Shown: one piece after another, positions 32,614-44,651 of the stretch
How positions within the stretch are numbered: position 1 is the first letter of the stretch
Layout: each line of letters starts with the position of its first letter
Assembly: GCF_009796285.1 (NCBI RefSeq)
Contig: NZ_CP047020.1
Location: 4,898,001-4,962,000 of the forward strand
Reading direction: 5' to 3'
Source: Streptomyces broussonetiae
GTDB taxonomy: Bacteria > Actinomycetota > Actinomycetes > Streptomycetales > Streptomycetaceae
Length of the DNA: 64,000 nucleotides
The notes under the pieces: model-generated
The model's input: the letters and a program-made list of their open reading frames with translations, nothing else
The model's database searches: none
What the model was told of the DNA's origin: nothing
Made by a program: the position numbers and the translations under genes

Positions 32614-34650
32614 GTGGCTGACGTACCTGCCGATCTTGCCGCAGTGTGGCCGCGAGTACTGGAGCAGCTCCTCGGGGAAGGCCGCGGACAGGGTGTCGAG
32701 GTCAAGGACGAGCACTGGATCCGGCGCTGCCAGCCGCTCGCGCTGGTGGCGGACACCGCTCTGCTCGCCGTACCGAACGAATTCGCGAAGGGCGTACTGG
32801 AGGGCCGTCTCGCGCCGATCGTCAGCGAGACGCTGAGCCGTGAGTGCGGTCGCCCCATCCGCATCGCGATCACCGTGGACGACTCCGCGGGGGAGCCGCC
32901 GGCGCCCGCACCCGTGCAGCAGCCGCCCAAGCCCCGCTACGAGGAACCGGAGCTGCCGTCCGGGCCGTACGAGGGCTACGGCCGCCATCGCGCCGCCGAG
33001 CAGCCGCCGGCCGACGGGCCGCAGTCCCGCGCCGACCAGCTCCCGGTCGTCCGCCCCGCCTACCCTTCCGAGTTCCAGCGCCGCGAGCCGGGCACCTGGC
33101 CGCGTCCCGCGCAGGACGAGTACGGCTGGCAGCAGCCGCGGCTCGGCTTCCCCGAGCGCGACCCGTACGCCTCGCCGTCGTCCCAGGACGCCTACGGCTC
33201 CGGACCGGACGCCTATGGCGCGCCGTCCCCGGACTACCGCTCGCAGGGCATGGACCGGCCGGCGTACGAACAGCAGCGAGGCGAGTACGGCGACTACGAC
33301 GCGCACCGCGGGGACTACGAACCGTCCCGCCCGGACTACGACTCCGGACGGTCCGACTACGAGTCCAAGCGTTCCGACTACGACTCCAAGCGTTCCGAGT
33401 ACGAGTCCAAGCGTTCCGAGTACGAGTCCAAGCGTTCCGAGTACGACCCTTCCCGGGCCGAGTACGACCAGCGCGACCCCGTCCGCCGCGAGCTGCCCGA
33501 GCAGCCCGCCGGCGGCCCGGCGCACCGCGGCGGTCCCGGCCGCCCGGACCTGCCCCCGGCCGGCGCCCCCGGCCCGCTGGCCGCACAGCCGGCTCCGGCG
33601 AGCGGTCCCGGTGAGCCGACGGCGCGGCTGAACCCGAAGTACCTCTTCGACACGTTCGTCATCGGCGCTTCCAACCGGTTCGCGCACGCGGCCGCGGTGG
33701 CCGTCGCAGAGGCGCCGGCGAAGGCGTACAACCCCCTGTTCATCTACGGGGAGTCGGGGCTCGGCAAGACGCACCTGCTGCACGCGATCGGGCACTACGC
33801 GCGCAGCCTCTATCCGGGCACGCGCGTGCGGTACGTCAGCTCGGAGGAGTTCACCAACGAGTTCATCAACTCCATCCGCGACGGCAAGGGCGACAGCTTC
33901 CGCAAGCGGTACCGCGAGATGGACATCCTGCTCGTCGACGACATCCAGTTCCTCGCGGACAAGGAGTCGACGCAGGAGGAGTTCTTCCACACCTTCAACA
34001 CGCTCCACAACGCCAACAAGCAGATCGTGCTGTCCAGCGACCGGCCGCCCAAGCAGCTGGTCACGCTCGAGGACCGGCTGCGGAACCGTTTCGAGTGGGG
34101 TCTGATCACCGACGTCCAGCCGCCGGAGCTGGAGACGCGGATCGCGATCCTGCGCAAGAAGGCGGTGCAGGAGCAGCTCAACGCCCCGCCCGAGGTGCTG
34201 GAGTTCATCGCCTCCCGGATCTCGCGGAACATCCGTGAGCTGGAGGGCGCGCTGATCCGGGTGACGGCGTTCGCCTCCCTCAACCGGCAGCCGGTGGACC
34301 TGGGCCTGACCGAGATCGTGCTGAAGGACCTGATCCCGGGCGGGGAGGACTCCGCGCCCGAGATCACGGCGACGGCCATCATGGGGGCCACCGCCGACTA
34401 CTTCGGGCTGACCGTGGAGGACCTGTGCGGCACCTCACGCGGCCGCGCGCTGGTCACCGCGCGGCAGATCGCCATGTATCTGTGCCGTGAGCTGACGGAT
34501 CTGTCGCTGCCGAAGATCGGTGCGCAGTTCGGCGGGCGCGACCACACCACCGTCATGCACGCCGACCGCAAGATCCGCGCGCTGATGGCCGAGCGGCGGT
34601 CGATCTACAACCAGGTCACCGAGCTGACCAACCGCATCAAGAACGGCTGA
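32614..34650 (+). CDS. dnaA: chromosomal replication initiator DnaA
   Basis: A 678-residue DnaA. Domain I (1-about 85) is followed by an unusually long, charged, Pro/Tyr-rich domain II (about 90-340) that contains eight seven-residue repeats. Domain III has Walker A GESGLGKTH (about 379-387), LLVDDIQFL (Walker B) and sensor segments; domain IV ends with the GRDHTTVMHADRKI box-binding signature. The family norm is 440-520 residues; Streptomyces DnaA is known to be longer because of domain II. GTG start. A 50-bp palindromic terminator follows, then oriC. Confidence 0.98.
   Translation: MADVPADLAAVWPRVLEQLLGEGRGQGVEVKDEHWIRRCQPLALVADTALLAVPNEFAKGVLEGRLAPIVSETLSRECGRPIRIAITVDDSAGEPPAPAPVQQPPKPRYEEPELPSGPYEGYGRHRAAEQPPADGPQSRADQLPVVRPAYPSEFQRREPGTWPRPAQDEYGWQQPRLGFPERDPYASPSSQDAYGSGPDAYGAPSPDYRSQGMDRPAYEQQRGEYGDYDAHRGDYEPSRPDYDSGRSDYESKRSDYDSKRSEYESKRSEYESKRSEYDPSRAEYDQRDPVRRELPEQPAGGPAHRGGPGRPDLPPAGAPGPLAAQPAPASGPGEPTARLNPKYLFDTFVIGASNRFAHAAAVAVAEAPAKAYNPLFIYGESGLGKTHLLHAIGHYARSLYPGTRVRYVSSEEFTNEFINSIRDGKGDSFRKRYREMDILLVDDIQFLADKESTQEEFFHTFNTLHNANKQIVLSSDRPPKQLVTLEDRLRNRFEWGLITDVQPPELETRIAILRKKAVQEQLNAPPEVLEFIASRISRNIRELEGALIRVTAFASLNRQPVDLGLTEIVLKDLIPGGEDSAPEITATAIMGATADYFGLTVEDLCGTSRGRALVTARQIAMYLCRELTDLSLPKIGAQFGGRDHTTVMHADRKIRALMAERRSIYNQVTELTNRIKNG
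33313..33480 (+). repeat. eight 21-bp tandem repeats in dnaA domain II
   Basis: In frame, the units read DYEPSRP, DYDSGRS, DYESKRS, DYDSKRS, EYESKRS, EYESKRS, EYDPSRA, EYDQRDP. The five central units are nearly identical at DNA level, so the copy number could change by slippage without breaking the frame. Confidence 0.95.
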
Positions 34651-34666
34651 GGTACGGCTCCGTCCG

Positions 34667-34716
34667 ACGCGGAAGGGCGCCCCCGGGATCCGGATCCCGG
34701 GGGCGCCCTTCCGCGT
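34667..34716 (+). terminator. 50-bp palindrome after dnaA
   Basis: A near-perfect 50-base palindrome (centre between 34691 and 34692; positions 34671-34712 perfect) 17 bases after the dnaA stop. As RNA it would form an extremely stable hairpin that should insulate oriC from dnaA transcription. Confidence 0.8.
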
Positions 34717-34769
34717 TCCCACCGACCGGGCGACAGCGGTCAGGGGCGGGGCAGGGGCGGCCCGAGCCG

Positions 34770-35400
34770 GCCTGTGGAGAGCAGTCCGCGGGCTGTGGAG
34801 CGTTCCCCGTCCGCCACCCGGTGTTCGATTACTCGCCTGGTTACGGCCACTCTCCACAGATTCGCCGACTTTCTTCCGTCCACATCCTGGGGACTGCAAA
34901 GTTGTCCCGAACGGCATCCACAGGGAGCCTGGCCATAGGGGATTCGCCCAGCTCAGTGGCCTGTGGAATCGTGGACGAACGATCTCCACAGGCTGTGGAC
35001 ACAGCAAAGATCCACAGGCTGTGCACGAAGTTGTCCACTGACGACCCACAGGCTGGGGCTCGTTGTCCCCAGCGATCCCCAGCTTCTCCACATGGCTGTC
35101 CACTGTTCGGCAACGCGACGCACCCTGTCACCGCGTCGAGTGAAAGGCGTCACACGAAGGTGCCGGGTTGGGGTGTGGGAAACGTGGGTAAACCTGGGGA
35201 CGCAGCTGGGGAGAACTGCCCTCCGGCTGTGGGCGAGGTGTGCAGAACTTTCTGTTCTCCACAGATCCGCCTGGTTGTCCACCGGCTCCACCCACAGGCC
35301 CCGTGGACAAAATTTCCGCGCTGAGCTGGGCAAACGTGGTTATCCACGGTATCCACAGGCCCTACTACTACTCCCGACTAGAGAGAGTGCGGCAATCGCT
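34770..35400. other. chromosomal replication origin oriC
   Basis: The dnaA-dnaN spacer is full of DnaA box-like 9-mers in both directions. Clear examples are CCGTCCACA (34876-34884), TGTGGACAC (34994-35002), TTGTCCACT (35031-35039), TTGTCCACC (35275-35283), CGTGGACAA (35302-35310), TTATCCACG (35340-35348) and GTATCCACA (35349-35357), with many weaker ones between. This matches the known Streptomyces oriC, which carries about 19 boxes with consensus TTGTCCACA. The stretch is also less GC-rich than its flanks near 35300-35400. Confidence 0.95.
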
Positions 35401-35585
35401 TTGAAGTGGGGGCTGTGCACAACTCGCCGTCACGTGTCCGGCTGCCCCGCCGACCGACTTGACCCCGACGGGCACCTACTGTCAGTGCGGTGCGTCAGAC
35501 TGGTCCCCGGTGTCCTTCCCTCCGCAGTGGGCGGTGACACCGAGTCGGAGGACTCAGAAGCAACAGCAGCAGGAGGCGGCTTACG

Positions 35586-36716
35586 GTGAAGATCCGGGTG
35601 GAACGCGACGTACTCGCGGAGGCAGTGGCGTGGGCGGCACGCAGCCTCCCGGCCCGTCCGCCGGCGCCTGTCCTCGCCGGCCTCCTCCTCAAGGCCGAGG
35701 ACGGCCAGCTGAGCCTGTCGAGCTTCGACTACGAGGTCTCCGCGCGGGTGTCCGTGGACGCCGAGGTCGAGGAGGAGGGCACCGTCCTCGTCTCCGGCCG
35801 TCTGCTCGCCGACATCTCGCGCGCACTGCCCAACCGGCCGGTGGAGATTTCCACAGACGGTGTACGGGCGACCGTGGTCTGTGGATCCTCCCGGTTCACC
35901 CTGCACACCCTGCCCGTGGAGGAGTACCCGGCACTGCCGCAGATGCCGAACGCGACCGGCACCGTCCCCGGCGAGGTCTTCGCGGCGGCCGTCTCCCAGG
36001 TGGCCATCGCCGCCGGCCGTGACGACACGCTGCCCGTCCTCACCGGTGTGCGCATCGAGATCGAGGGCGACACGGTCACCCTGGCCTCCACCGACCGCTA
36101 CCGCTTCGCGGTCCGTGAGTTCCTGTGGAAGCCGGAGAACCCGGACGCCTCCGCGGTCGCCCTGGTCCCGGCCAAGACGCTCCTGGACACCGCCAAGTCG
36201 CTCGGTGCCGGTGACAGCGTCACGCTGGCGCTGTCCGGCTCGGGCGCGGGCGAGGGCCTGATCGGTTTCGAGGGCGCGGGGCGCCGTACGACCACGCGGC
36301 TGCTCGAGGGCGACCTGCCCAAGTACCGGACGCTGTTCCCGACCGAGTTCAACACCGTCGCCGTGATCGAGACCGCGCCCTTCGTGGAGGCCGTCAAGCG
36401 TGTGGCGCTGGTTGCCGAGCGGAACACCCCGGTGCGGCTGAGCTTCGAGAAGGGTGTGCTGATTCTCGAAGCCGGGTCCAGCGACGATGCACAGGCTGTG
36501 GAAAGGGTCGACGCCCAGCTGGACGGCGACGACATCTCCATCGCCTTCAACCCGACGTTCCTGCTGGACGGTCTGAGCGCGATCGACTCGCCGGTCGCCC
36601 AGCTGTCGTTCACGACGTCCACGAAGCCGGCGCTGCTCAGCGGCAAGCCGGCGGTGGATGCCGAGGCCGACGACGCGTACAAGTACCTGATCATGCCGGT
36701 GCGGCTCAGCGGCTGA
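35586..36716 (+). CDS. dnaN: DNA polymerase III beta sliding clamp
   Basis: A 376-residue clamp, starting MKIRVERDVLAEAVAWAARSLPARPPAPVLAGLLL, the normal actinobacterial form. Three repeated domains of about 120 residues can be followed; the C-terminal end YKYLIMPVRLSG is the family ending that forms part of the partner-binding pocket. GTG start with GGAGG about 10 bases ahead. Confidence 0.97.
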   Translation: MKIRVERDVLAEAVAWAARSLPARPPAPVLAGLLLKAEDGQLSLSSFDYEVSARVSVDAEVEEEGTVLVSGRLLADISRALPNRPVEISTDGVRATVVCGSSRFTLHTLPVEEYPALPQMPNATGTVPGEVFAAAVSQVAIAAGRDDTLPVLTGVRIEIEGDTVTLASTDRYRFAVREFLWKPENPDASAVALVPAKTLLDTAKSLGAGDSVTLALSGSGAGEGLIGFEGAGRRTTTRLLEGDLPKYRTLFPTEFNTVAVIETAPFVEAVKRVALVAERNTPVRLSFEKGVLILEAGSSDDAQAVERVDAQLDGDDISIAFNPTFLLDGLSAIDSPVAQLSFTTSTKPALLSGKPAVDAEADDAYKYLIMPVRLSG

Positions 36717-36910
36717 CCGTTTGTCCACAGCTGTGCACGGAGCCGGACCCCCTCTGTGGGTATCTGGCACCGTGCACGCCGGAAATCCGCAGGTCAGTGG
36801 GCCAACGCATGAGCGCGCATGCCCACAGCTGTGCGTGAAGGGGCGGGTTTAGGCTCGGCTCGGCACAAAGGTGCCTGTCACGCCACACAGCGACCTAAGG
36901 AACACAACTG

Positions 36911-37786
36911 ATGGAGCTCGGTCTCGTCGGCCTCGGCAAGATGGGCGGCAACATGCGCGAGCGGATCCGCCGCGCGGGCCACACCGTCATCGGATACGAC
37001 CGCAACGCGGACCTCGCGGATGTCCACAGCCTGGAAGAGCTTGTGGGCAAGCTCAGCGGGCCGCGCGTGGTCTGGGTGATGGTCCCGGCCGGCGAGCCCA
37101 CCCAGTCGACCGTCGACCAGCTCGCCGAGCTGCTGGAGCCCGGCGACGTGGTCGTGGACGGCGGCAACTCCCGCTGGACGGACGACGAGAAGCACGCCGA
37201 GGAGTTGGCGGCCAAGGGCATAGGCTTCGTCGACTGCGGTGTCTCCGGCGGCGTCTGGGGCCTGGAGAACGGCTACGCGCTGATGTACGGCGGCGACACC
37301 GAGAACGTCGCCAAGGTGCAGCCGGTCTTCGACGCGCTCAAGCCCGAGGGCGACTTCGGCTCGGTGCACGCCGGTAAGGTCGGCGCGGGCCACTTCGCGA
37401 AGATGGTCCACAACGGCATCGAGTACGCGATGATGCAGGCCTACGCCGAGGGCTGGGAGCTGCTGGAGAAGGTCGACTCCGTCACGGACGTCCGTGAGGT
37501 CTTCCGCTCCTGGCAGGAAGGCACCGTCATCCGGTCCTGGCTGCTCGACCTCACCGTCAACGCGCTCGACGAGGACGAGCACCTGGAGGGCCTGCGCGGT
37601 TATGCACAGGACTCCGGTGAGGGACGCTGGACTGTGGAGGCCGCGATCGACAACGCGGTGCCGCTGCCCGCGATCACCGCGTCGCTGTTCGCGCGGTTCG
37701 CCTCCCGCCAGGAGGACTCGCCGCAGATGAAGATGATCGCCGCGCTGCGCAACCAGTTCGGCGGCCACGCCGTGGAGAAGAAGTAG
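36911..37786 (+). CDS. gnd: 6-phosphogluconate dehydrogenase, short form
   Basis: A 291-residue enzyme that oxidatively decarboxylates 6-phosphogluconate to ribulose-5-phosphate. It has the nucleotide motif GLVGLGKMGGNM (about 4-15), the substrate signature VSGGVWGLENGYALMYGG and the catalytic segment KVGAGHFAKMVHNGIEYAMMQAY. It is the ~300-residue form rather than the ~470-residue form; such short forms often prefer NAD, which is family knowledge. Its place between dnaN and recF is standard for Streptomyces. Confidence 0.93.
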   Translation: MELGLVGLGKMGGNMRERIRRAGHTVIGYDRNADLADVHSLEELVGKLSGPRVVWVMVPAGEPTQSTVDQLAELLEPGDVVVDGGNSRWTDDEKHAEELAAKGIGFVDCGVSGGVWGLENGYALMYGGDTENVAKVQPVFDALKPEGDFGSVHAGKVGAGHFAKMVHNGIEYAMMQAYAEGWELLEKVDSVTDVREVFRSWQEGTVIRSWLLDLTVNALDEDEHLEGLRGYAQDSGEGRWTVEAAIDNAVPLPAITASLFARFASRQEDSPQMKMIAALRNQFGGHAVEKK

Positions 37787-37840
37787 GCAGCAGGCCTTTC
37801 GACAGGCCGTGGAGAAGCAAGGGAGGTCGGCGGGACGACC

Positions 37841-38962
37841 ATGCACGTCACGCATCTTTCGCTGGCCGACTTCCGCTCGTACGCCCGGGCCGAGGTTCCG
37901 CTCGACCCGGGCGTCACGGCCTTCGTCGGCCCCAACGGGCAGGGCAAGACCAATCTGGTCGAGGCGGTCGGATACCTGGCGACCCTGGGCAGCCACCGGG
38001 TCGCCTCCGACGCCCCTCTGGTCCGCATGGGTGCCGAGCGGGCGGTCGTCCGGGCGCAGGTCCGGCAGGGCGAGCGGCAGCAGCTGGTCGAGCTGGAGCT
38101 GAACCCCGGCCGGGCCAACCGCGCCCGTGTCAACCGGTCCTCGCAGGTCAGGCCCCGTGACATCCTCGGCATCGTCCGCACGGTCCTGTTCGCGCCCGAG
38201 GATCTCGCCCTGGTCAAGGGCGACCCGGGTGAACGGCGCCGCTTCCTGGACGAGTTGATCACCGCCCGGTCGCCGCGCATGGCGGGCGTCCGCTCCGACT
38301 ACGAGCGTGTGCTCAAGCAGCGCAACACCCTGCTCAAGACCGCCGCGCTGGCCCGGCGGCACGGCGGAAGGTCCATGGACCTGTCCACGCTCGACGTGTG
38401 GGACCAGCACCTTGCGCGCGCGGGTGCCGAGCTGCTCGCCCAGCGACTGGACCTGATCGCCGCGCTCCAGCCGCTCGCGGACAAGGCGTACGAGCAGCTG
38501 GCCCCCGGCGGCGGGCCGCTCGCGCTGGAGTACAAGCCGTCCGCACCCGGTGACGCGCACACACGCGAGGACCTCTGCGCCCAGCTCGTGGCGGCCCTGG
38601 CCGACGCCCGCAAGCAGGAGATCGAGCGCGGAGTCACCCTGGTCGGGCCGCATCGTGACGACCTCGTTCTCAAGCTCGGCCGGCTGCCCGCCAAGGGGTA
38701 TGCCTCGCACGGTGAGTCCTGGTCGTACGCGCTCGCCCTGCGGCTGGCCTCCTACGACCTGCTGCGCGCCGAGGGCAACGAGCCGGTGCTGATCCTGGAC
38801 GACGTCTTCGCCGAGCTGGACACACGCCGCCGGGAGCGGCTGGCCGAGCTGGTGGCGCCCGGCGAGCAGGTGCTGGTCACCGCCGCTGTGGACGACGACG
38901 TACCGCACGTGCTGGCCGGCGCCCGGTACGCGGTGTCCGGCGGGTCGGTGGAGCGCGTATGA
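37841..38962 (+). CDS. recF: recombination mediator RecF
   Basis: A 373-residue SMC-like ATPase that helps load RecA at gaps and recover stalled forks. Walker A is GPNGQGKTNLVEA (about 29-41), the signature region reads SWSYALALRLAS, and Walker B is EPVLILDDVFAELD (about 309-322). GGGAGG lies about 13 bases before the ATG. Its stop overlaps the start of the DUF721 gene (ATGA). Confidence 0.97.
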   Translation: MHVTHLSLADFRSYARAEVPLDPGVTAFVGPNGQGKTNLVEAVGYLATLGSHRVASDAPLVRMGAERAVVRAQVRQGERQQLVELELNPGRANRARVNRSSQVRPRDILGIVRTVLFAPEDLALVKGDPGERRRFLDELITARSPRMAGVRSDYERVLKQRNTLLKTAALARRHGGRSMDLSTLDVWDQHLARAGAELLAQRLDLIAALQPLADKAYEQLAPGGGPLALEYKPSAPGDAHTREDLCAQLVAALADARKQEIERGVTLVGPHRDDLVLKLGRLPAKGYASHGESWSYALALRLASYDLLRAEGNEPVLILDDVFAELDTRRRERLAELVAPGEQVLVTAAVDDDVPHVLAGARYAVSGGSVERV

Positions 38963-39510
38963 GCGGCGGCGAGCCCACGCCCACGCCCGGCGACCCGAAG
39001 AAGGCGCCCGAACCCTCCGGCGTCGACCTCGCGCGCGTGGCGTTGCGCGCGGCGAAGGAGCAGGCACGCGCGCGCGGGGAGGCGGCGCGGCAGAAGAAGC
39101 AGGCCCGGCGCGGCGGCGGGCTGCGCTCGGGCGCGCGCGCCGACGGCCGCGACCCGATGGCGCTGGGCGCCGCGATCAACCGGTTGCTGACCGAGCGCGG
39201 CTGGGAGACCCCGGCGGCGGTGGGCGGTGTGATGGGCCGGTGGCCGCAGATCGTCGGTGAGGACCTCGCCAAGCACTGTGTGCCGCAGCGGTACGACGAG
39301 GACGAGCGGGTGCTGATCGTCAGCTGCGACTCCACGGCCTGGGCGACCCAGTTGCGCCATCTCGCGCCCGCGCTGGTCGCGCGGCTCAACGAGGATCTGG
39401 GGCACGGCACCGTACGGATGATCAAAGTGCTCAATCCGGGCGGTCCGGCCCGCCGGTACGGGCCGTTGAGGGCGCCCGGCAGCACCGGACCCGGCGATAC
39501 GTACGGGTGA
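38959..39510 (+). CDS. DUF721 protein, probable DciA-type helicase loader
   Basis: A 183-residue protein with a disordered, basic, Ala/Arg/Lys-rich N terminus (1-about 60) and a DUF721 fold (about 70-170; GWETPAAVGGVMGRWPQIVGEDLAKHC, then LIVSCDSTAWATQLRHLAPALVARLNEDLG). DUF721 has been identified as DciA, which helps load the replicative helicase DnaB in bacteria lacking DnaC/DnaI. Placement by translational overlap after recF and ahead of gyrB supports a replication role. DnaB itself is not in this window. Confidence 0.88.
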   Translation: MSGGEPTPTPGDPKKAPEPSGVDLARVALRAAKEQARARGEAARQKKQARRGGGLRSGARADGRDPMALGAAINRLLTERGWETPAAVGGVMGRWPQIVGEDLAKHCVPQRYDEDERVLIVSCDSTAWATQLRHLAPALVARLNEDLGHGTVRMIKVLNPGGPARRYGPLRAPGSTGPGDTYG

Positions 39511-39908
39511 CGTACCTCACGTCTTGAGCAGGGATGTGTGGGGTCGGCGTACCCCTGTCGTGCCTTCGGCGTACCGCCACGCGCGCGCGTGGCGCGCCTT
39601 CTGACCCCCCGGTAGCCAAGGGTTGACGGCTCGAAGCGCTGAGTGCCGCTGTGAGCCCCTTGGAGCCCCCATCCGTATATCGGGACCCGGCGGAGGATGG
39701 TTCAGGGCGGCACATGGGGACTCAGGTACCGGCAAACCCCCATCGATGTCAGCGCTACCGGTAGACTGGAAGCCAATCCCGCCCCAACGTGGGGACCGCC
39801 CGGGAAAAGCTGAGCAACGCTGATCAAGGCTTACCAACGCAACATGCCGCAGCCGCTCCGGCAACCCGCCGACGAGCCCGGCTCGTGCTGTGCCAGAAAG
39901 GGCGCTTC
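39511..39908. other. gyrB leader and promoter region
   Basis: About 400 bases between the DUF721 gene and gyrB with no credible gene. A short GC hairpin (around 39575-39600, CCACGCGCGCGCGTGG) lies near the left end. A candidate -10 hexamer TAGACT is at 39762-39767; I could not assign a -35 with confidence. gyrBA in Streptomyces is known to respond to supercoiling. Confidence 0.5.
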
Positions 39909-41993
39909 GTGGCCGATTCCGGCAACCCCAACGAGAACATCCCGTCCACCGACGCCGGCGTGCACGGCGAGGCCCCCGAGGCCCCTGTGAGCGGCGAGGT
40001 CACCGACTCCGGTACGGCCTCCGCCTCCTACGACGCCAGCGCCATCACCGTGCTCGAAGGGCTGGACGCGGTCCGCAAGCGGCCCGGCATGTACATCGGC
40101 TCCACCGGTGAGCGCGGTCTGCACCACCTGGTGTACGAGGTCGTCGACAACTCGGTCGACGAGGCGCTGGCGGGCTATGCGGACACCATCGACGTGACGA
40201 TCCTCGCCGACGGCGGAGTGCGCGTCGTCGACAACGGCCGTGGCATCCCGGTCGGCATCGTGGCGTCCGAGGGCAAGCCGGCCGTCGAGGTCGTGCTGAC
40301 CGTGCTGCACGCGGGCGGCAAGTTCGGTGGCGGCGGCTACGCGGTCTCCGGCGGTCTGCACGGTGTCGGTGTCTCCGTGGTGAACGCCCTGTCCATGAAG
40401 GTCTCCGTCGAGATCAGGACCGACGGCCACCGCTGGACGCAGGACTACAAGCTCGGCGTCCCGACGGCCCCCCTGGTCCAGCACGAGGCCACGGAAGAGA
40501 CCGGCACCTCGGTCACCTTCTGGGCCGACCCGGACATCTTCGAGACCACCGAGTACTCCTTCGAGACGCTGTCCCGGCGTTTCCAGGAGATGGCCTTCCT
40601 CAACAAGGGCCTGACGATCCGGCTCACCGACGAGCGCGAGTCGGCGAAGGCCGTCGCCGGCGCCGACGAGGCGGGCGCGGACGAGAAGGCCGAGGTCAAG
40701 TCGGTCACGTACCACTACGAGGGCGGCATCGTCGACTTCGTGAAGTACCTCAACTCCCGCAAGGGAGAGGCGGTGCACCCCACGATCATCGACCTGGAGG
40801 CCGAGGACAAGGACAAGAGCCTGTCCCTCGAGGTCGCCATGCAGTGGAACAGCGGCTACAGCGAGGGCGTGTACTCGTTCGCCAACATCATCCACACCCA
40901 TGAGGGCGGTACGCACGAAGAGGGCTTCCGGGCCGCGCTGACGTCGCTGATCAACAAGTACGCGCGCGACAAGAAGCTGCTGCGGGAGAAGGACGACAAC
41001 CTCACCGGTGACGACATCCGCGAGGGTCTGACCGCGATCATCTCGGTCAAGCTGAGCGAGCCGCAGTTCGAGGGCCAGACGAAGACCAAGCTGGGCAACA
41101 CGGAGGCCAAGACCTTCGTGCAGAAGGCGGTCTACGAGCACCTGAACGACTGGCTGGACCGCAACCCGGTGGAGGCCGCGGACATCGTCCGCAAGGGCAT
41201 CCAGGCGGCCACCGCGCGCGTGGCGGCCCGCAAGGCGCGTGACCTGACCCGCCGCAAGGGCCTGCTGGAGTCGGCGTCCCTGCCCGGCAAGCTGTCGGAC
41301 TGCCAGTCCAACGACCCGACCAAGTGCGAGATCTTCATCGTCGAGGGTGACTCCGCCGGCGGCTCGGCCAAGTCCGGCCGCAACCCGCAGTACCAGGCGA
41401 TCCTCCCGATCCGCGGCAAGATCCTCAACGTGGAGAAGGCCAGGATCGACAAGATCCTGCAGAACCAGGAGATCCAGGCGCTGATCTCGGCCTTCGGCAC
41501 GGGTGTGCACGAGGACTTCGACATCGAGAAGCTCCGCTATCACAAGATCATCCTGATGGCGGACGCCGACGTCGACGGCCAGCACATCAACACCCTGCTG
41601 CTGACCTTCCTGTTCCGCTTCATGCGGCCGCTGGTCGAGGCCGGGCACGTGTTCCTCTCCCGTCCCCCGCTGTACAAGATCAAGTGGGGCCGGGACGAGG
41701 TCGAGTACGCGTACTCCGACCGCGAGCGCGACGCGCTGCTGGAGATGGGCCGCCAGCGCGGCAAGCGCGTCAAGGAGGACTCGATCCAGCGCTTCAAGGG
41801 TCTCGGCGAGATGAACGCCGAGGAGCTGCGCGTGACCACCATGGACCAGGAGCACCGGGTCCTCGGCCAGGTCACCCTGGACGACGCCGCCCAGGCCGAC
41901 GACCTGTTCTCGGTCCTGATGGGCGAGGACGTCGAGGCCCGCCGCCAGTTCATCCAGCGCAATGCCAAGGACGTCCGCTTCCTCGACATCTGA
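39909..41993 (+). CDS. gyrB: DNA gyrase subunit B
   Basis: A 694-residue ATPase subunit of gyrase. The GHKL ATP site shows EVVDNSVDEALAG and the DNGRGIPVG motif; the TOPRIM domain shows IVEGDSAGGSAKSGR and the LMADADVDGQHI acid cluster; the tail carries QRFKGLGEMN. The GTG at 39909 is used since GAAAGGG lies a few bases ahead and the upstream residues do not match the family. It contains the short GyrB insert of actinobacteria and no intein. Confidence 0.97.
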   Translation: MADSGNPNENIPSTDAGVHGEAPEAPVSGEVTDSGTASASYDASAITVLEGLDAVRKRPGMYIGSTGERGLHHLVYEVVDNSVDEALAGYADTIDVTILADGGVRVVDNGRGIPVGIVASEGKPAVEVVLTVLHAGGKFGGGGYAVSGGLHGVGVSVVNALSMKVSVEIRTDGHRWTQDYKLGVPTAPLVQHEATEETGTSVTFWADPDIFETTEYSFETLSRRFQEMAFLNKGLTIRLTDERESAKAVAGADEAGADEKAEVKSVTYHYEGGIVDFVKYLNSRKGEAVHPTIIDLEAEDKDKSLSLEVAMQWNSGYSEGVYSFANIIHTHEGGTHEEGFRAALTSLINKYARDKKLLREKDDNLTGDDIREGLTAIISVKLSEPQFEGQTKTKLGNTEAKTFVQKAVYEHLNDWLDRNPVEAADIVRKGIQAATARVAARKARDLTRRKGLLESASLPGKLSDCQSNDPTKCEIFIVEGDSAGGSAKSGRNPQYQAILPIRGKILNVEKARIDKILQNQEIQALISAFGTGVHEDFDIEKLRYHKIILMADADVDGQHINTLLLTFLFRFMRPLVEAGHVFLSRPPLYKIKWGRDEVEYAYSDRERDALLEMGRQRGKRVKEDSIQRFKGLGEMNAEELRVTTMDQEHRVLGQVTLDDAAQADDLFSVLMGEDVEARRQFIQRNAKDVRFLDI

Positions 41994-42035
41994 GTCGGTC
42001 TCAGCTGACCGCACCAGGAAGGATCTTCACCAGCA

Positions 42036-44633
<2,598 letters not shown>

Positions 44634-44651
44634 CACGAGGAGAGAGTCATC

